64,000 nt of DNA from Nectonema munidae (GCA_030549495.1 JAUIRK010000501.1:310001-374000); one strand, 5' to 3'; positions 1 to 12,019 are shown, numbered from the stretch's first letter. The notes: generated from the letters alone by a model not told the origin. Translations and numbers: made by a program.

Positions 1-1495
1 TACAATATCAACCTAAAAATTCCTTCAGATTTGGAAAAAGAACATCTGAGTTTGAGGGTATTTTAATCTACAAAAATTGACTCTGATAACTTTTCCTGCT
101 CTAATGATAAGATTTTGAAATTATAATCGAACTAAAACAGGAAACAATCCAAAATAACAAAGTGAAGATTTATCATATGTAGAATTCTCAAGAATCTTTA
201 TCGGTTCAAGACGCCATTTGATTAAAATGTGTACTTAATCAAGAATAATAATATACATAATAAAGCACATGCTAGGATTTTTTAACTTTAACAAAATATT
301 CTATCATTAATTAAGTTTTTAAAAGGTATTTAATGTTTTGTGATGAGTCGGACATACTGGGGAATGGTTGCTCTGTAGGTAATGCAACATATTGCACGCG
401 TGTTAGATTATTATTTGCTAATTTTGACAATAAGTCAGATCTTAAAAATAAATAATTTAGTCTTTGGATTGAGATAACCCTTTTTTTTTACTTTTCGGGC
501 GTGTTATACAGTTAAATTTGTATTGTTCTTGGCTTCAAAAGAATGCGATGTCTACTCAGATTTGACATTTGGTTTTACGGCATTAACATCTAATAGGGAA
601 GACGAAGCGCGCATTGTGCTCTGAAGTGAAACTCAATTTTAAGGAACTGGAAGTGAAGCACTCGAATGATTGCACAAGTCCAGCTTTCATAAGGTAGGAA
701 TGTTTTTGCAAAATATTAATTATAGCTTGAAAAGACCCTGTGAAGTTTAAAAAAATAGCTTACCTTGCTGCAAAATGTACTAAGAATTTCTGAACTTGTA
801 CAGCTGAAGCATATCTTCCTGTTAAACGATACCGTTAGAAGGCTAATAGGAGATATGTTTTATTGATTCGGAATTTGATTCAACTTTTTTGCATTTCAGC
901 TTGAAGAAACGATGGATGGTGCCAACTCAGCCTTGCGTTTATGTACTATATATATATATATATAAATGACAAGCACCTTGTAGACAAATTTTTATTTTGC
1001 AAAACTTTTATGAGTAGAACAACGGCATGAAAGATATTTGAAAAGGTGAACAAGTTTTTATTAGCGCCCTTGGAGTGTGCACTGATTGCGCTCTGGCAAT
1101 TCTTTGTTGTTCAAATTTTCAGACACTGGTTAAGCTAAAATATCCAGATGTAATTGGTACGAGTTCATCGCCAAGACAACCCATTAAGTACCATAGAAAT
1201 CAGACGATATTTAAAAAAACGCAGACGATTTATATTCCAAGTCATTGAAAAAAGCAGACGAAGATGAAATTACTTATGTTCCCAAATGGGAACATTGGGG
1301 CTTAATGGGTTAATAATGAAAACCTAATTATTTGCAAAATATTCTAAATAAAGTCATTCATTGAAATTTTTATTTTCAAAAATATTTATCAATAGAGTAG
1401 GAAAAAGCTATTTAGGTCAATTTTTGTAGTTTAAAATACTCTCAAACTGATTTCCTTTTTCCAAATCTGAAAGATTTTTGGCCTGATATTGTTAA
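1..1495. repeat. Inverted-repeat element, left end at or beyond window edge
   Basis: The first ~118 bases reappear in reverse complement at about 1375-1495, with shared blocks such as CAGATTTGGAAAAAG and CTACAAAAATTGAC. Together the two arms bracket about 1.25 kb. The interior shows no convincing reading frame; it contains an (AT)n run at 946-963 and a short piggyBac-like MITE at 1180-1309. The arrangement fits a non-autonomous DNA element with long terminal inverted repeats, but its outer left edge and target duplication cannot be seen, so the class is open. Confidence 0.5.
1180..1309. mobile_element. piggyBac-like MITE, 130 bp
   Basis: The ends are imperfect inverted repeats: CCCATTAAGTACCATAG on the left and the complement of CCCATTAAGCCCCAATG on the right. 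The right end is followed by TTAA (1310-1313), the piggyBac target; the left flank is a decayed version (ACAA). An internal palindrome, TTCCCAAATGGGAA, lies near the right end. No coding potential. Confidence 0.5.
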
Positions 1496-1649
1496 AAAGT
1501 AGTTTGAACTTTATTTTCCTAACTTACAAAAGTTTGAAAAATACTGTCAATTTTCCAAAAACTCATGTCAATTTGTGATCTGGTATCAGAAGAGTTGAAG
1601 AACAATTTGTGATTTGATAAATTATTGAGGATGCATCCAAGCCCGTATA

Positions 1650-1930
1650 CGGAATATATTTCAAGTATGCTGAATTCCTGTCAAAAATTGATTTATATGA
1701 CAGCTCACCAGGAGCTTTTTATTATAATTATATAACGTATTTTACACACATATACCCATTTTCAAGTATGCTGAATTTAGTGATGTCCATTTTTCAAAAT
1801 CAATCAAACCTGTCAAAAAATTGATTTATATGACATCTCATTTCAAAAAGGAATTTTTTAAATAATAATTATATAAGCCTTTCCTATACTGTTTACTTGA
1901 AAATGGACAAGCCACATCAATAAAAGTAAA
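1650..1930 (-). repeat. Tandem array B, short copy
   Basis: About three degenerate units carrying AAGTATGCTGAATT (near 1663 and 1764, weaker near 1890) and TTGATTTATATGACA. These are reverse complements of the ~150-bp units at 53345-54010. Together with the module at 2150-2345 this forms the short copy of the composite repeat described at 50880-54010. Confidence 0.6.
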
Positions 1931-2149
1931 AAGAAGTTTTTCTATGCTCAACAACATATTAAGTAAAAATCGCAACTTTAATGATTAAAAGTAGTAGGGA
2001 ATGTGTATGTGGAAAAAATTAAAACGTAAAAAATAGTTTTAATTTTTTTTAAATATAACTGCAATATTTTATAAGCATTTATATATATATGATGCAAAAA
2101 TGTTTGCGGAACTATAAAACTTTCACGGATCCCTAGGATAGAGACCCTA

Positions 2150-2345
2150 CGTTATATAGATATATAGTTATATAGATAATGTACAATTTTGTTGAAACTT
2201 TTTGATTGACAGTTTTTGACATCAGAGGGTCTTCAGCTGCCATGAAAATGGTATCAAAAGATGCAGCTAGCCATTTTAGGAAACGTCACGAAATTTGAAG
2301 GGAAATTCAGACAATTTTGTACAATTAATTTATTACTAAATTGAT
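2150..2345 (+). repeat. End module of composite repeat, copy 1
   Basis: This stretch, with TTGATTGACAGTTTTTGACAT and GATGCAGCTAG in order, recurs at 12310-12475 (same strand) and 50890-51070 (opposite strand). It always lies on the same side of the tandem repeats in the window. No reading frame. Confidence 0.6.
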
Positions 2346-2605
2346 TAGCTCAAGTCTATTAGTCTTCTCTAGCACTAACTATATACTTAGAAAAGATTTA
2401 AACTTTATTACGAAAGGAGTTTCAGCAAGAGTGCAAGAAACTAATCAATGATGCCAGACCTTCATCGATAAAACCCCATACTAAATACTTAGCATGTAGG
2501 AAGCGTTCAAATTTGGAATAAAATTATTTTATAACCTTAAGAAAGATCAACGGGTAGCCCTTAGAATATAATGAAAAGAAGTAATATTGAAAAAAGTAAA
2601 GAAAA

Positions 2606-2611
2606 TTTATT
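2606..2611 (-). terminator. Polyadenylation signal of the p23 gene
   Basis: AATAAA on the minus strand, about 66 bp beyond the p23 stop codon, a normal distance for an animal 3' end. Confidence 0.55.
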
Positions 2612-2676
2612 GAGTAAAGATACAAATGAAATATGAGGAATAGGATTAAAATTCACAAAGTAGAAACGAACCAAGT

Positions 2677-5600
2677 TCATGTTTTTTTGTCAGAACTATT
2701 TTCATTCGAATTATCTGCTATCTTGGCCGTATCTGCGTCTTCATTAATCTTACCGGATTCCACTTTGGTTGTAGGGTTATTAGGAGAATCTTCTTCGAGT
2801 TCTGGAATTTCATCATCCTCACTCTCATCATCTTCCAAATCATCAAGATTAGGATCGATATTGTTATCTCCACCGGCATTAAAGGATGAAAAATCCATAT
2901 TGCCCATTAAATCAGAGTTGTCAGGCTCTGAATCATCTTCATCCACCCATTTATTGAAATCTGTTTTAATATAAGCAATTTTACCACTTTCTTCAACTAA
3001 TCGTGGCCAAAAAGTCTTGGAATCTTTTTTCTTTTGTAAGGTAAACTCAATGCATTGAGGTCTTACAATATAACGCGATTTCTAAAAATAAAATTAATTA
3101 ATGAGTAAGAAATGTGTTTTAACATTAATCAATTATATAATAATGTGGCACAAAAAACTGAGAAATCAACACTCCCATTTACTTGTGATATAACCAGTGC
3201 CAAGTGATAACCTTTCTGCCAAAGTAACTTGTCTCGACCATAATATTGGGAATTCATGGAGCCACTTCACTATCGATAAATTTCAGTAGTTAATATTACA
3301 CTTATTCATCGATGATGTTGCGATAGTGTAACAAAGCTCCAAGACTAGTATAATTTTTAGAACTGACAAATTATGCTAATATTGGGATAACAAATGAGCA
3401 AAATTGCATGCTCAGGAAGGTAAAGAATGGAATTCAATAATTCCAATTTATGTCTCACGAACAACACCGATTTCGTATGGCTAAGCTAAAGCTTATATCA
3501 TAAAAATCAATGATCATGAAAGTAAAATTAAATTCTAAAAGCTACAAGAGGCATTTTTCCTAACTTTATCATATTTTTCAAAGCAAGCAATTTTTCTCAT
3601 ATCATCCCATTTAAGACTGATATATCCATTCACCATATCGGTTCACTGTAAATTCATCAGTGGGTGAATTCATCGACAATTATATAACAAGCACATACAT
3701 AGATACAAAAATCTATACTTAAAAGGGCATCTTTACAATTTAAAGTTAACTTTTAATGTATTATTAAAGATTGAAAGATGCTACAGAGCTATTCCTCTTA
3801 ATTATTCAATGTTTTATTATTTTTCAGTTCTTTACAACTCGCTTAATTCCTAGATCTTCATATTTTTTTCTTTGAACAAAAGATTCAGCACAAGAACAAA
3901 ACTGTTTGGACTTCTTCTTCAACTCTAACCTATTTTTTTAAAACATATTTAAAATTTTCCACTTGGATAGTTAAAAGCATGATGCCAACTTTCACATACA
4001 TTGTTTATTTTGAAAGAAGCTTCTTTAACTGATTCACAAATTTCAAAATTACATATTAAAAAAGGAAGCGGCCTAGAATTATGATTTAAAGGAATGAGGA
4101 AGAGTAAACATAAAATTGACAGTCTAAATTGTCCTCTATCTCATTCTGAAGGGAGGGATTTTGTCAGGTAGGGTTTTGTCTGTACATGTCCTTTTTGTGT
4201 TTTGTTAACACTAATTCTAATATTTAAATCAAGTTTTTGTATTACTCTAATATTAAAATCTAATTTATGGCTTGTGTTAATACTAATTCTAATATTAAAA
4301 TCAAGGTTTTATGTTTAAAAGAGAGGGGGTTCTGTCCTCTTTCTCATTTTGGGAAAAGGGATTTTCTTCAGGGGAAGGGGAGACTTTTGTCCGGCCCCCA
4401 ATATCGCAAAGGAGGAAGTGTATAGTACCACAAGATTATTATATAACACACGCGCGTAAAATAAAAACAATAAGAAAACACACATAATGTATGAAAGTAT
4501 ATTTCCTCCTCTTCAAGAAATCGCTCTCTCATGAAATTAACATTAAAATTGATGATTTGAAGTAAACTACTAATTAAATAGAGAAACATATAACTTAAAC
4601 AAACGTAATTGAAAGGGGTATTAAAATGGAATACCGAAATTAAAATTCACTCATCGATGAATTTACCGCGATAAATTTTCGGGTCACCCTCATATCATCC
4701 CAAAACATCTATGCTTCTATTTATTGTGGTATAAAATACGTAATATATTGTGAGTTAGAATGTTGTTGATATTAACCCTGTAAGACCTAATGGAACAGCC
4801 GTGTCCGATGAAATAAAGATTGCCCGCTTTAAGTTATATAAAAACGCATTTTAAAGAAAAACAGGCAATTAGAACCTAGGACTTTAAAGTCTCAGAAATA
4901 GATATTTTATTCAAAACTACATTATTGAATTTCAGAAGGTGATTAACTCTTCGAGATCCAGTGACATCAGTGTACTAAAAATAGAAAATCTACTTATAAA
5001 AAAGAAAGCATACGATTAGTCTTATAAATTATGATCCTCAAAGTGTTAAGGAAGCGAATCTATTTATGAAGAGTCCTCTAAAACAGCGTTTTTCAAACTG
5101 TGGGTCACGTGAAAAATAAAATGGGTTGTGACAAAAAAGAAAGGACATATAAATAGTCGGTGTTGAATAAATGAACGTAGTGATCAGAGTTTGTCTTATT
5201 ACACTTAAGTATTATGGGTCGCAATGCAAACTGTGGTTCTTGCTATGGGTCGCAGTAAAAAAAGCTGCTCTAGAAGAGTTAGTTAGGAGCGGGCTCACAC
5301 AATGCAGAACCGGTTGGCTGTGGACAGATTTGCTTTGTCCGCGAATGGCATAACAAAATGGTATAGAAATAAGATAAAAAAAGAAAGAAAAACCTCGGAA
5401 TTGATCTCTTGGAAAAAATTTAAGGAAACTGAATAATTTTTTTTTGATTCATCTGAATAACCTCTGAAAAAGAAAATATATATTATACTTTAATTTGAAA
5501 ATAAAGAATTTTTTACTCAAAACTCAATTTTTTATCTGTGAGTTCAATTTTCGGACTAGTGCAGTCTCTCACTTCAACGGTTACATAAACTTCTTCTTTT

Positions 5601-6991
5601 TTTTGAGCCCATTTAATGAGTGGGTGCTGAACAGTTCTAAAATAAAAAATGTACGTGAGAAAAGATATATCAATTATAGCCCCTGGTATATTAGCGGTTT
5701 GGCAAAGCTCCCAGCCATTTACAGCTTTGCCAAGGCTTTGTTTTTCGAGGCCTCTATAAAATAAACTTCCACTTTTAGGAAATACATGAAATTTTAAACA
5801 TAGGTTCTAGATATGAAATTTAAGCGTGTATTCGAATTTTAATAAATTTGAACGAGAAACTTAAAAAGTAAAAATTAAGATGCTTTTAGGCTAGCATTTT
5901 TTTATGTTCCACTGTGGTTTAAAAATTCTACAAGATTTTTTTTTAAAACATATACCAACTGATACCTATAGTTGTAGAGAGTGACTTGAACTGGTTTTTC
6001 CACCAAAATTTTATCTTTGAAATAATTCCAACTTTTGTGATTTTTTTCTCAAACTCATCATAACACTTTGCAGAATTTTTTACGAAAAGTATTCGTTATA
6101 TTTATACCGACATTCCACTGCTATCACGCTTCTTATTGATCTTATCGCATAACTATGAGAAGAAAGATTAACACATGTTGCATTATGCGTTTGTGAATGT
6201 AGTGAATTCTTATCTCGCATACGCTTCTTGAGCCCATGTGTATGATTTATTTTATGGGATTAGTCTACGATTAGTTTATTTGTAGCTTAAATTTTAGTCA
6301 AATATTAAAACGCTTATAACTTTATAACATTTCTCAACGAAATGTATCATGTGATACACTAAATTAAAGCATTTTTTATGGGCTTTCAGAATACATTGCT
6401 TATATTATAAGTATTTGAGAAATACAATTTTGCTATTTTTTAAAGATTATTTTTTATATTTATACCGACAATGTGCGTTGAAGAAATCAGACACCGGTGT
6501 TGATATAAAATAGAAGGCTTATAATGTTGGAACGACACTCCTAAACGTATACTGTTAAGCGCATATCAATCAAGTAGACAAAAAAGGATTTGAATTTTTG
6601 TTCTTCTGTACATATATAATAAATATAATTACGTAATAATAACATAATAATTTTATCTCTAGCTTTTACCTCTACACTCATAGATGGTGAAAACGATTAC
6701 GTAGACATTGTATTATAGCGATTTATTGTTCAGCCTTATTTTCACACATCAAGCTTATAATACACTTGGTTCTCCTCAACACAAAAGATAGCAAATATTA
6801 TACTCATATATCGAGGAATAAGAGTGAAACAATAAAACATCAACAAGAATAGCCTTTTGCTTAGTGTTTCACATTTTATTCCTGTTATTGTTAACAATAC
6901 GAGTGAGTAAAGAGTGTGTGAAGCGCAAGTTTATATTATTTTAGCCCTAACCCTATATCCTTACCATGCTCAGATCCTTCGTTACCGCCAT
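2677..6991 (-). CDS. PTGES3: HSP90 co-chaperone p23 (prostaglandin E synthase 3-like), four coding exons
   Basis: p23 binds the ATP-bound closed HSP90 dimer in the cytosol and stabilises client complexes. I assembled the gene from splice signals: exon 1 6965-6991 (start codon 6991-6989, donor G|GTAAGG), exon 2 5517-5626, exon 3 5394-5463, exon 4 2677-3081. The phases join without a break to give about 203 residues. The CS-domain sheet is readable: HPLIKWAQKKEEVYVTVEV, then NYSVSLNFFQEINSE, then RPQCIEFTLQKKKDSKTFWP, including the WPRL signature. The tail after FNKWVDEDD is acidic and disordered, as in the family, but longer than in the 160-residue human protein. Intron 2 is only 53 bp; intron 3 is 2.3 kb and holds an hAT MITE. 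Exon 2 has a second possible acceptor 10 bp upstream, which would break the frame. The weakest calls are the non-consensus exon 3 donor (GTTTTT) and the tiny exon 1. Confidence 0.9.
4120..4400. repeat. Diverged local duplication in p23 intron 3
   Basis: A GTCCTCTATCTCATTCTG block near 4131 and GTCCTCTTTCTCATTTTG near 4335 start similar G-rich stretches, with a repeated TAATTCTAATATTAAAATC motif between them. It looks like an old local duplication without coding content. Confidence 0.35.
4777..4830 (+). mobile_element. piggyBac-like terminus
   Basis: TTAA directly followed by CCCTGTAAGACCTAATGG resembles piggyBac-family ends and a similar end at about 21006. I could not find a convincing partner terminus, so this is an orphan or decayed end inside p23 intron 3. 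Confidence 0.3.
5084..5267. mobile_element. hAT MITE, 184 bp, in p23 intron 3
   Basis: It begins CAGCGTTTTTCAAACTG and ends with the complement of CAGCTTTTTTTACTGCGACC. The flanks are CTCTAAAA (5076-5083) and CTCTAGAA (5268-5275), a 7-of-8 match to the 8-bp duplication typical of hAT. It has no transposase. Confidence 0.7.
5701..5742. repeat. Perfect 11-bp-stem hairpin in p23 intron 1
   Basis: TTGGCAAAGCT, a 13-base loop, then AGCTTTGCCAA. The arms are perfect complements. It could be a cruciform or RNA hairpin, or the core of a small palindromic repeat. No other copy was seen in the window. Confidence 0.6.
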
Positions 6992-7701
6992 AGGTGTAAC
7001 CTGGAAATCTGAAAAATTTTTAAGGAGCTAAAATGAAAGGATCATCGATATTACAATTCTTTTTAGAAATTCGTTATAAATGATTTTTCGTATATAAAAA
7101 AGATCTTTTTTTATATTTAAATTTTTTTTTTAAAATGTCTATGCCATGACTGGCCTAAAAAGATCACAAGGTTTAGGATTGAAGTCTTGAATAATTCGAA
7201 CTATCAGCGAGTGTTCGAGAGTTGTAAATGTCTATTAAGTTAAATGTTTTATTCTTAAAATGCTTAATGGGTATTCATATACTGTCAACATATTGAAATA
7301 TAGCGAAATAAAATATATTTTCACGTGACCTTTGTTACGGTTAAAATTTAACAGGCATTTAAACAAAAGATAGTCATATATGTTTTAAATTGTTGAGTAA
7401 GTAAAAGAAGTGATATGTTAGCAGGGATCTTAAAGGAATAAAATAAATTTTGAAAGACATCAATAAAACATGGAAAAAATCTCAAAGGGCATCTATTTTA
7501 ATCTTTTTCATTGAAACTAAAAAATAAATTGAACCATAGATGCTCTTCCTTTCCGAATATTTTCCTTCAAATAAATTTTGACCTTTTACAGGGAGGAATC
7601 TAACCACTCTTATTATTGAAAGTTTTAAATATTGTATTACTTTGAGAATATCGTATTTTGTTTCCTTTTGGTCGTAAAAACAACAGCACAATTCCGTCTT
7701 T

Positions 7702-7785
7702 GTATAGAAATAATGAGATAAAAAAGGAAAGAAAAATCTCGGAAGTGATCTCTTGGAAAAAATTTAAGGAAACTGAATAATTTTC
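7702..7785 (-). pseudogene. Decayed duplicate of p23 exon 3
   Basis: On the minus strand this reads ENYSVSLNFFQEITSE, nearly identical to exon 3 of the downstream p23 gene (NYSVSLNFFQEINSE). The similarity continues about 30 bp into the adjoining intron, so it is a genomic duplication and not a retrocopy. The base pair that forms the GT donor in the true exon is AT here (GAG then ATTTTTC), so this copy should not splice as exon 3. It lies about 0.7 kb upstream of the p23 start codon. Confidence 0.8.
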
Positions 7786-7812
7786 GTGACTTCGATGTAA
7801 TAAGAGGACAGG

Positions 7813-8098
7813 GATTCTTAACCGGGTGAGGCGCGAACAAAAGACTAGAGGGAACACAGACTAGTTAGTTAATGAAGGAACAAGGAAACAAAATGTTTAA
7901 AAAGAAAGAAACTATAGTTTTTTTGGAAGAATGAATAAAGTAAAATTTAAAGCACAATAAAAATATTTGATGCTCAGTATCGATGAGATCAAATTCATTC
8001 TTTGATAATTATATGGGGGTATGATTTCAATTGGTAAAGGGGGCGTACAAAAATAAAAAAAGTCTAAAGGGGGCGTGAGAAAAAAGGTTGAGAGACAC
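7813..8098. mobile_element. Possible hAT MITE
   Basis: The left edge CAGGGATTCTTAACCGGG and the right edge, the complement of CAGTGTCTCTCAACCTTTTT, are both hAT-type termini facing each other 286 bp apart. The flanking octamers TAAGAGGA and GTCTAGGA match at only four positions, so the ends may belong to two different insertions. Confidence 0.4.
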
Positions 8099-8267
8099 TG
8101 GTCTAGGACATAGATTCTAAACTTCAGGATCGCGACTCTAATTAGAGACACGAGTATATTCCAAAGTCGAATTCAGTGGGGGCATACGATAAGTTACGTT
8201 TCAAATAAAAAAACTAAATTATAATAAATACTGGAACTCTGGCTTTTTTAAATATATACTTGCAAGT

Positions 8268-10025
8268 CATGGCGCACATCCTCAAAATTATTGGGTGGGG
8301 GCAAAATTTTTTTTTGTTGCAATTTTCAAAATTACTGGTCTGGAAATACCACTGGAAAACAAATATTCAAACAATCCTTTAAAATAGTGTATTCAGCACA
8401 TACGTAAATTTATAAGACTACTTTATATTTTTTTTTACAAAATTGAAAACAAAAATTGCTGGGGCGAATAGGCTTTTAATTTGAAAATGAAGTAGTCTAC
8501 CAGGCACACTACAGGAATTGGTGAAAGGATATTTGATTGATAGAGAAAACAAATGACTGAAGGTGGGAGAGTTTTATATGAGTGAATGTAGTCAGTCTGA
8601 AGGAAAAGAGTCTACTAGACACCCTGCGATGTTTATATGATGTGTTTGATTCAGGGGCGCACATCCTTCAAATTATTGAAAGGGGTGGACTTTCAAGCGT
8701 CTTCCAAAAAAGACAACAAAATTTTCCGAATTCCTACTCTTCTCTTGTCTATTCTATAGAACTAAAGTTAGAAAACTTGGAATTAGAATTTTTGTGTATA
8801 AGAATAATAAGTGTAAGTTAGTTAGACTCTCAAAAAAGGGTATAAAATAAAGATAAAATTTGGCAAACAAAAACCAAACAATAAATTAAGATGGCATTAC
8901 TTCATTTTTCTCAGCATCATTCAAAAATAGTTTAAAAGCTAAATTGGTGCAAGCTACAAAAATCAACAGAGAGAAGAGTAAAATAACTTTTAACATGTTG
9001 CAATGATTTGCCTTTTATAATAAATTTTTAAGGAAAAAAGTCTATCAGAAAAAGTTATAGATTCAGAAAAACTAAAAAATTTTACAGCATAACTTAAGTT
9101 TTTTGAATACTAATTTGACGTATCCCCTACAGCATACTCTATGAGTGGCATGACAAGTTGGTTGGGATGATGGACACAGCACGGAAGTCTCTGGATTCGA
9201 TTCCTCATCGATACGAATTTGTTCATAGTTTGACATAAGCGGTACATCAGTGCCTTGCCAATGAAAATACACCCGCTGCACCTTATCTTTTACTCAAAAT
9301 TGAAAAATTTGCTATATAATTAACGTAAGAGAGAAAGGAGACAAAATAAACTAATAAAGCAATTTTCACTATTTTAAAATGGAACCCTCTGTTCTCATAA
9401 TAATTTCAAAATAAAAGGAGGCATAAATAATGAGAGTTTATTGGATATTTTAAAGTTTTTATAAGCAGCAAAAGCCAACGTTTAAGTAGTTAACCCTTAT
9501 AGGGTGATTTGGTAGCACTTGTGTTTTTTAGATATTGTAAAGAATCATAGTATACAAAAATGGTAATTTAATCACTTTTTATAAAATTATTTAAGTCTAA
9601 AAACAAAAAACCATTAAAAAATTATTTAAACTAACATAAATCAAAGTATACGAGAAAAGAAAATCATTTGGTTTTTTTTTGAATATTTCTGTCCACAAAT
9701 AAAATTCTGACAGCTGTTATAAATAGATTAAGTAAATTTTTAGCAACTGAAACATTCTGTTTTGATATTATATTTTTATTATAATAATCAACAAATTTCC
9801 TTAAAAAATGATTTAATTAATTATGTACAGTGTTACTTACAAAATTTAACAATCGAACATTATAAAAAATATCTCTGCTCAAATATTAAGCAAATAGAGT
9901 ATTCTTGCTTATAAACAGAATAGCAGTCAAAATATTCATTCCCAAATAGCTATTGAAAAAATTCAAATGTTACAAAATGTAACAAACGTAGTGATAAAAA
10001 TTAAGTGACCTTTGTGCGCCCCTGA
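8268..10025 (+). mobile_element. 1.76-kb non-autonomous repeat, copy A
   Basis: It begins CATGGCGCACATCC and ends TTTGTGCGCCCCTG, giving terminal inverted repeats of about 11-12 bp. Most of its length is repeated in inverse orientation at 29569-31480. An internal copy of its own terminus (CAGGGGCGCACATCC) occurs at 8653, within about 185 bp absent from copy B. No transposase frame is visible and I found no matching target duplication. The termini resemble hAT ends, but the class is uncertain. Confidence 0.6.
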
Positions 10026-12000
10026 TTATAAACTATGTATCTTCTTTTCTAAATATAAGATTTGTGCACATCCTTCAAAGAACACACTTACATCTAATAG
10101 TTAAATCCGCAACTACAATATCTGAAATGATAAATAGATTCACATGGATTGTATCGACTTAAATATTAATAAACAGTTACGTCTTTCAATAAGAATCCAG
10201 TACTTTATAGATATTGAACTTTAAGAGAAATGTAAGAAGTTATCTAATTGTTAGTCATAACACCCGAAAACTAAAACACCTGAGACCAAAAAGCACGAAA
10301 ACCATAAAAAAAACAAATAATTCAAAATTTAAATTAAATTTTTCATTTTACAATGAAGCTTACATATTTTATGAATTTTTGGTTTGTTTTTTATCAAGTT
10401 TTTTGCTCTTGTTCCGAGGACTTGAAATGTCACATGTAGATACTCTAAAAATTACAAAGATCGATTTGAACAAATTTTATTCTCTGAATTGTTTTCATTC
10501 TAAAAGATTTTAAGCCTAAAAAATATTAGTTCATGTTTCTTAAATGATTTTTGGTATGAGAGAGTTTTGAAAAGATTTCAGATCATTAACTCTTTTTAAA
10601 TAATTTTTTTAGTCAAAATGTTATTTACATTTGATATAAATTTACATATTAAAATAATTTATCTACGTTTCATATATATGAATAAAAAATTTTTTGCCAT
10701 GCATATAACGTTTGACATTCGAGCAGCATCGATTAGCTTTTATTTCAATATAATGCAATTATTCTATTTTGTTATGTCCATATTTTTCTTCATTAATAAA
10801 GGTTTCTTTATATTATAAAGTGATAATAAAATTTAATTTTAAACACGATAAATAAAAAAACTTAACATTTACTTGGAATCCATTTTTAAGTGATTCTCGA
10901 TTATTCAAAAACGAAAAAATAATATTAATAAATTAAATTAATTTTCTTTTTAAAAAAATCATAAAGTTTTATAAAAATATTTAATATTTTAATTTTATTA
11001 TTTTTCTAAAGTCTCAATCAATGAATCAAGGTTTATTAAAATCTTAAATAACTGATACAGCTTCTTCAAAAAGGTTTCGAGAAGCAAAAACGGGCATATA
11101 GTCTAGTCTCTAAACTGTTTTAATATTCACACAATCAATATTCACCCAATTAGTGAAAAAATTTTAAGTGAACAACTACAAAAAATGTTCAAATTATTCA
11201 ATCCATTTGAAAGGAAAATAGATTTCTGATTGGTTTTTTCAAATCTTGTAAAAAACATATTTTAATATCAAAATAGAAAAAGTAACTATTTATATTTCGA
11301 TAGTTTGAGTTTGAAATATACTTGTTAAAATTTTTTTTAATTGGTGGTTCTAAAAAGTGCAGTCACAATTTATCTTTATTATACACGGATAGAAGCTTTC
11401 AATATAATATTTTGGATTTTTAAGATAAATTATTCTAATTTATAATATTTATTCTATTTTTTTTTAATTTTATTGATTTCAGTTAAAAACAAGACTTCGT
11501 CGGCTATACTATTTTTTGGATTTTTGGATGATACAAAATAAGCCGTGCAGAATAAGGTTGAGTTCTCTTTTAATTAATTTTTAATATGTTTTATTGCTTT
11601 TAAAATAACTTTGATAAAATTTGAAAATCAGCTTAAATCACGAAAAAGGACACAAAAAAGGAATTTTTTTTTGAAAAAATAAATTATTGAACCGCAATTC
11701 TGAAAACATTTTCAGTTAATTCACGAAAAAGGAACATAAAAAGTTAAATAGTACACTTTAAAATTTTAGTTTCAGTGAAGTATATTTTAATTTGTCTATA
11801 TAAAACAGGTAAAGAGTATTCGAAACATTGATTATAGTTTTTGTAATTTCCTTGAAAATAATTTGCATCCCTCTATAAAAATATCCACTTATTCCATCTT
11901 ATAACTTCTTTTGCCTTTTAATTCTATTTGTTTTCTATTGTATTATATTATATATATTGATATTTCAAAACTAAAATTTTTTTTTTCGAAATACTAATAT
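10026..12000. other. No gene recognised; AT-rich intergenic DNA
   Basis: Open frames here (10214-10513, 10618-10818) are low-complexity Phe/Lys/Asn-rich translations without family signature. A 36-bp stretch ending AACCGCAATTCTGAAAA near 11668-11707 recurs at 14156-14195, bracketing the Tigger-like remnant. Confidence 0.5.
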
Positions 12001-12019
12001 GAAAATATTTTTAGAGACA

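Noticed and set aside
2633-2974. Plus-strand 113-codon Ser-rich open frame
   Set aside because: It is the antisense shadow of the acidic p23 tail; Ser-rich antisense of Asp/Glu codons is expected.
7482-8151. Minus-strand open frames of 67-85 codons
   Set aside because: Apart from the p23 exon 3 copy, they are Phe/Leu/Ser-rich translations of AT-rich DNA and cross a MITE.
9185-9215. tRNA B-box-like GGATTCGATTCC
   Set aside because: No acceptor stem, anticodon arm or A box around it; it is inside repeat copy A.
9072-9281. 69-codon minus-strand frame with several Cys
   Set aside because: It lies within repeat copy A, and the frame is not kept in copy B.
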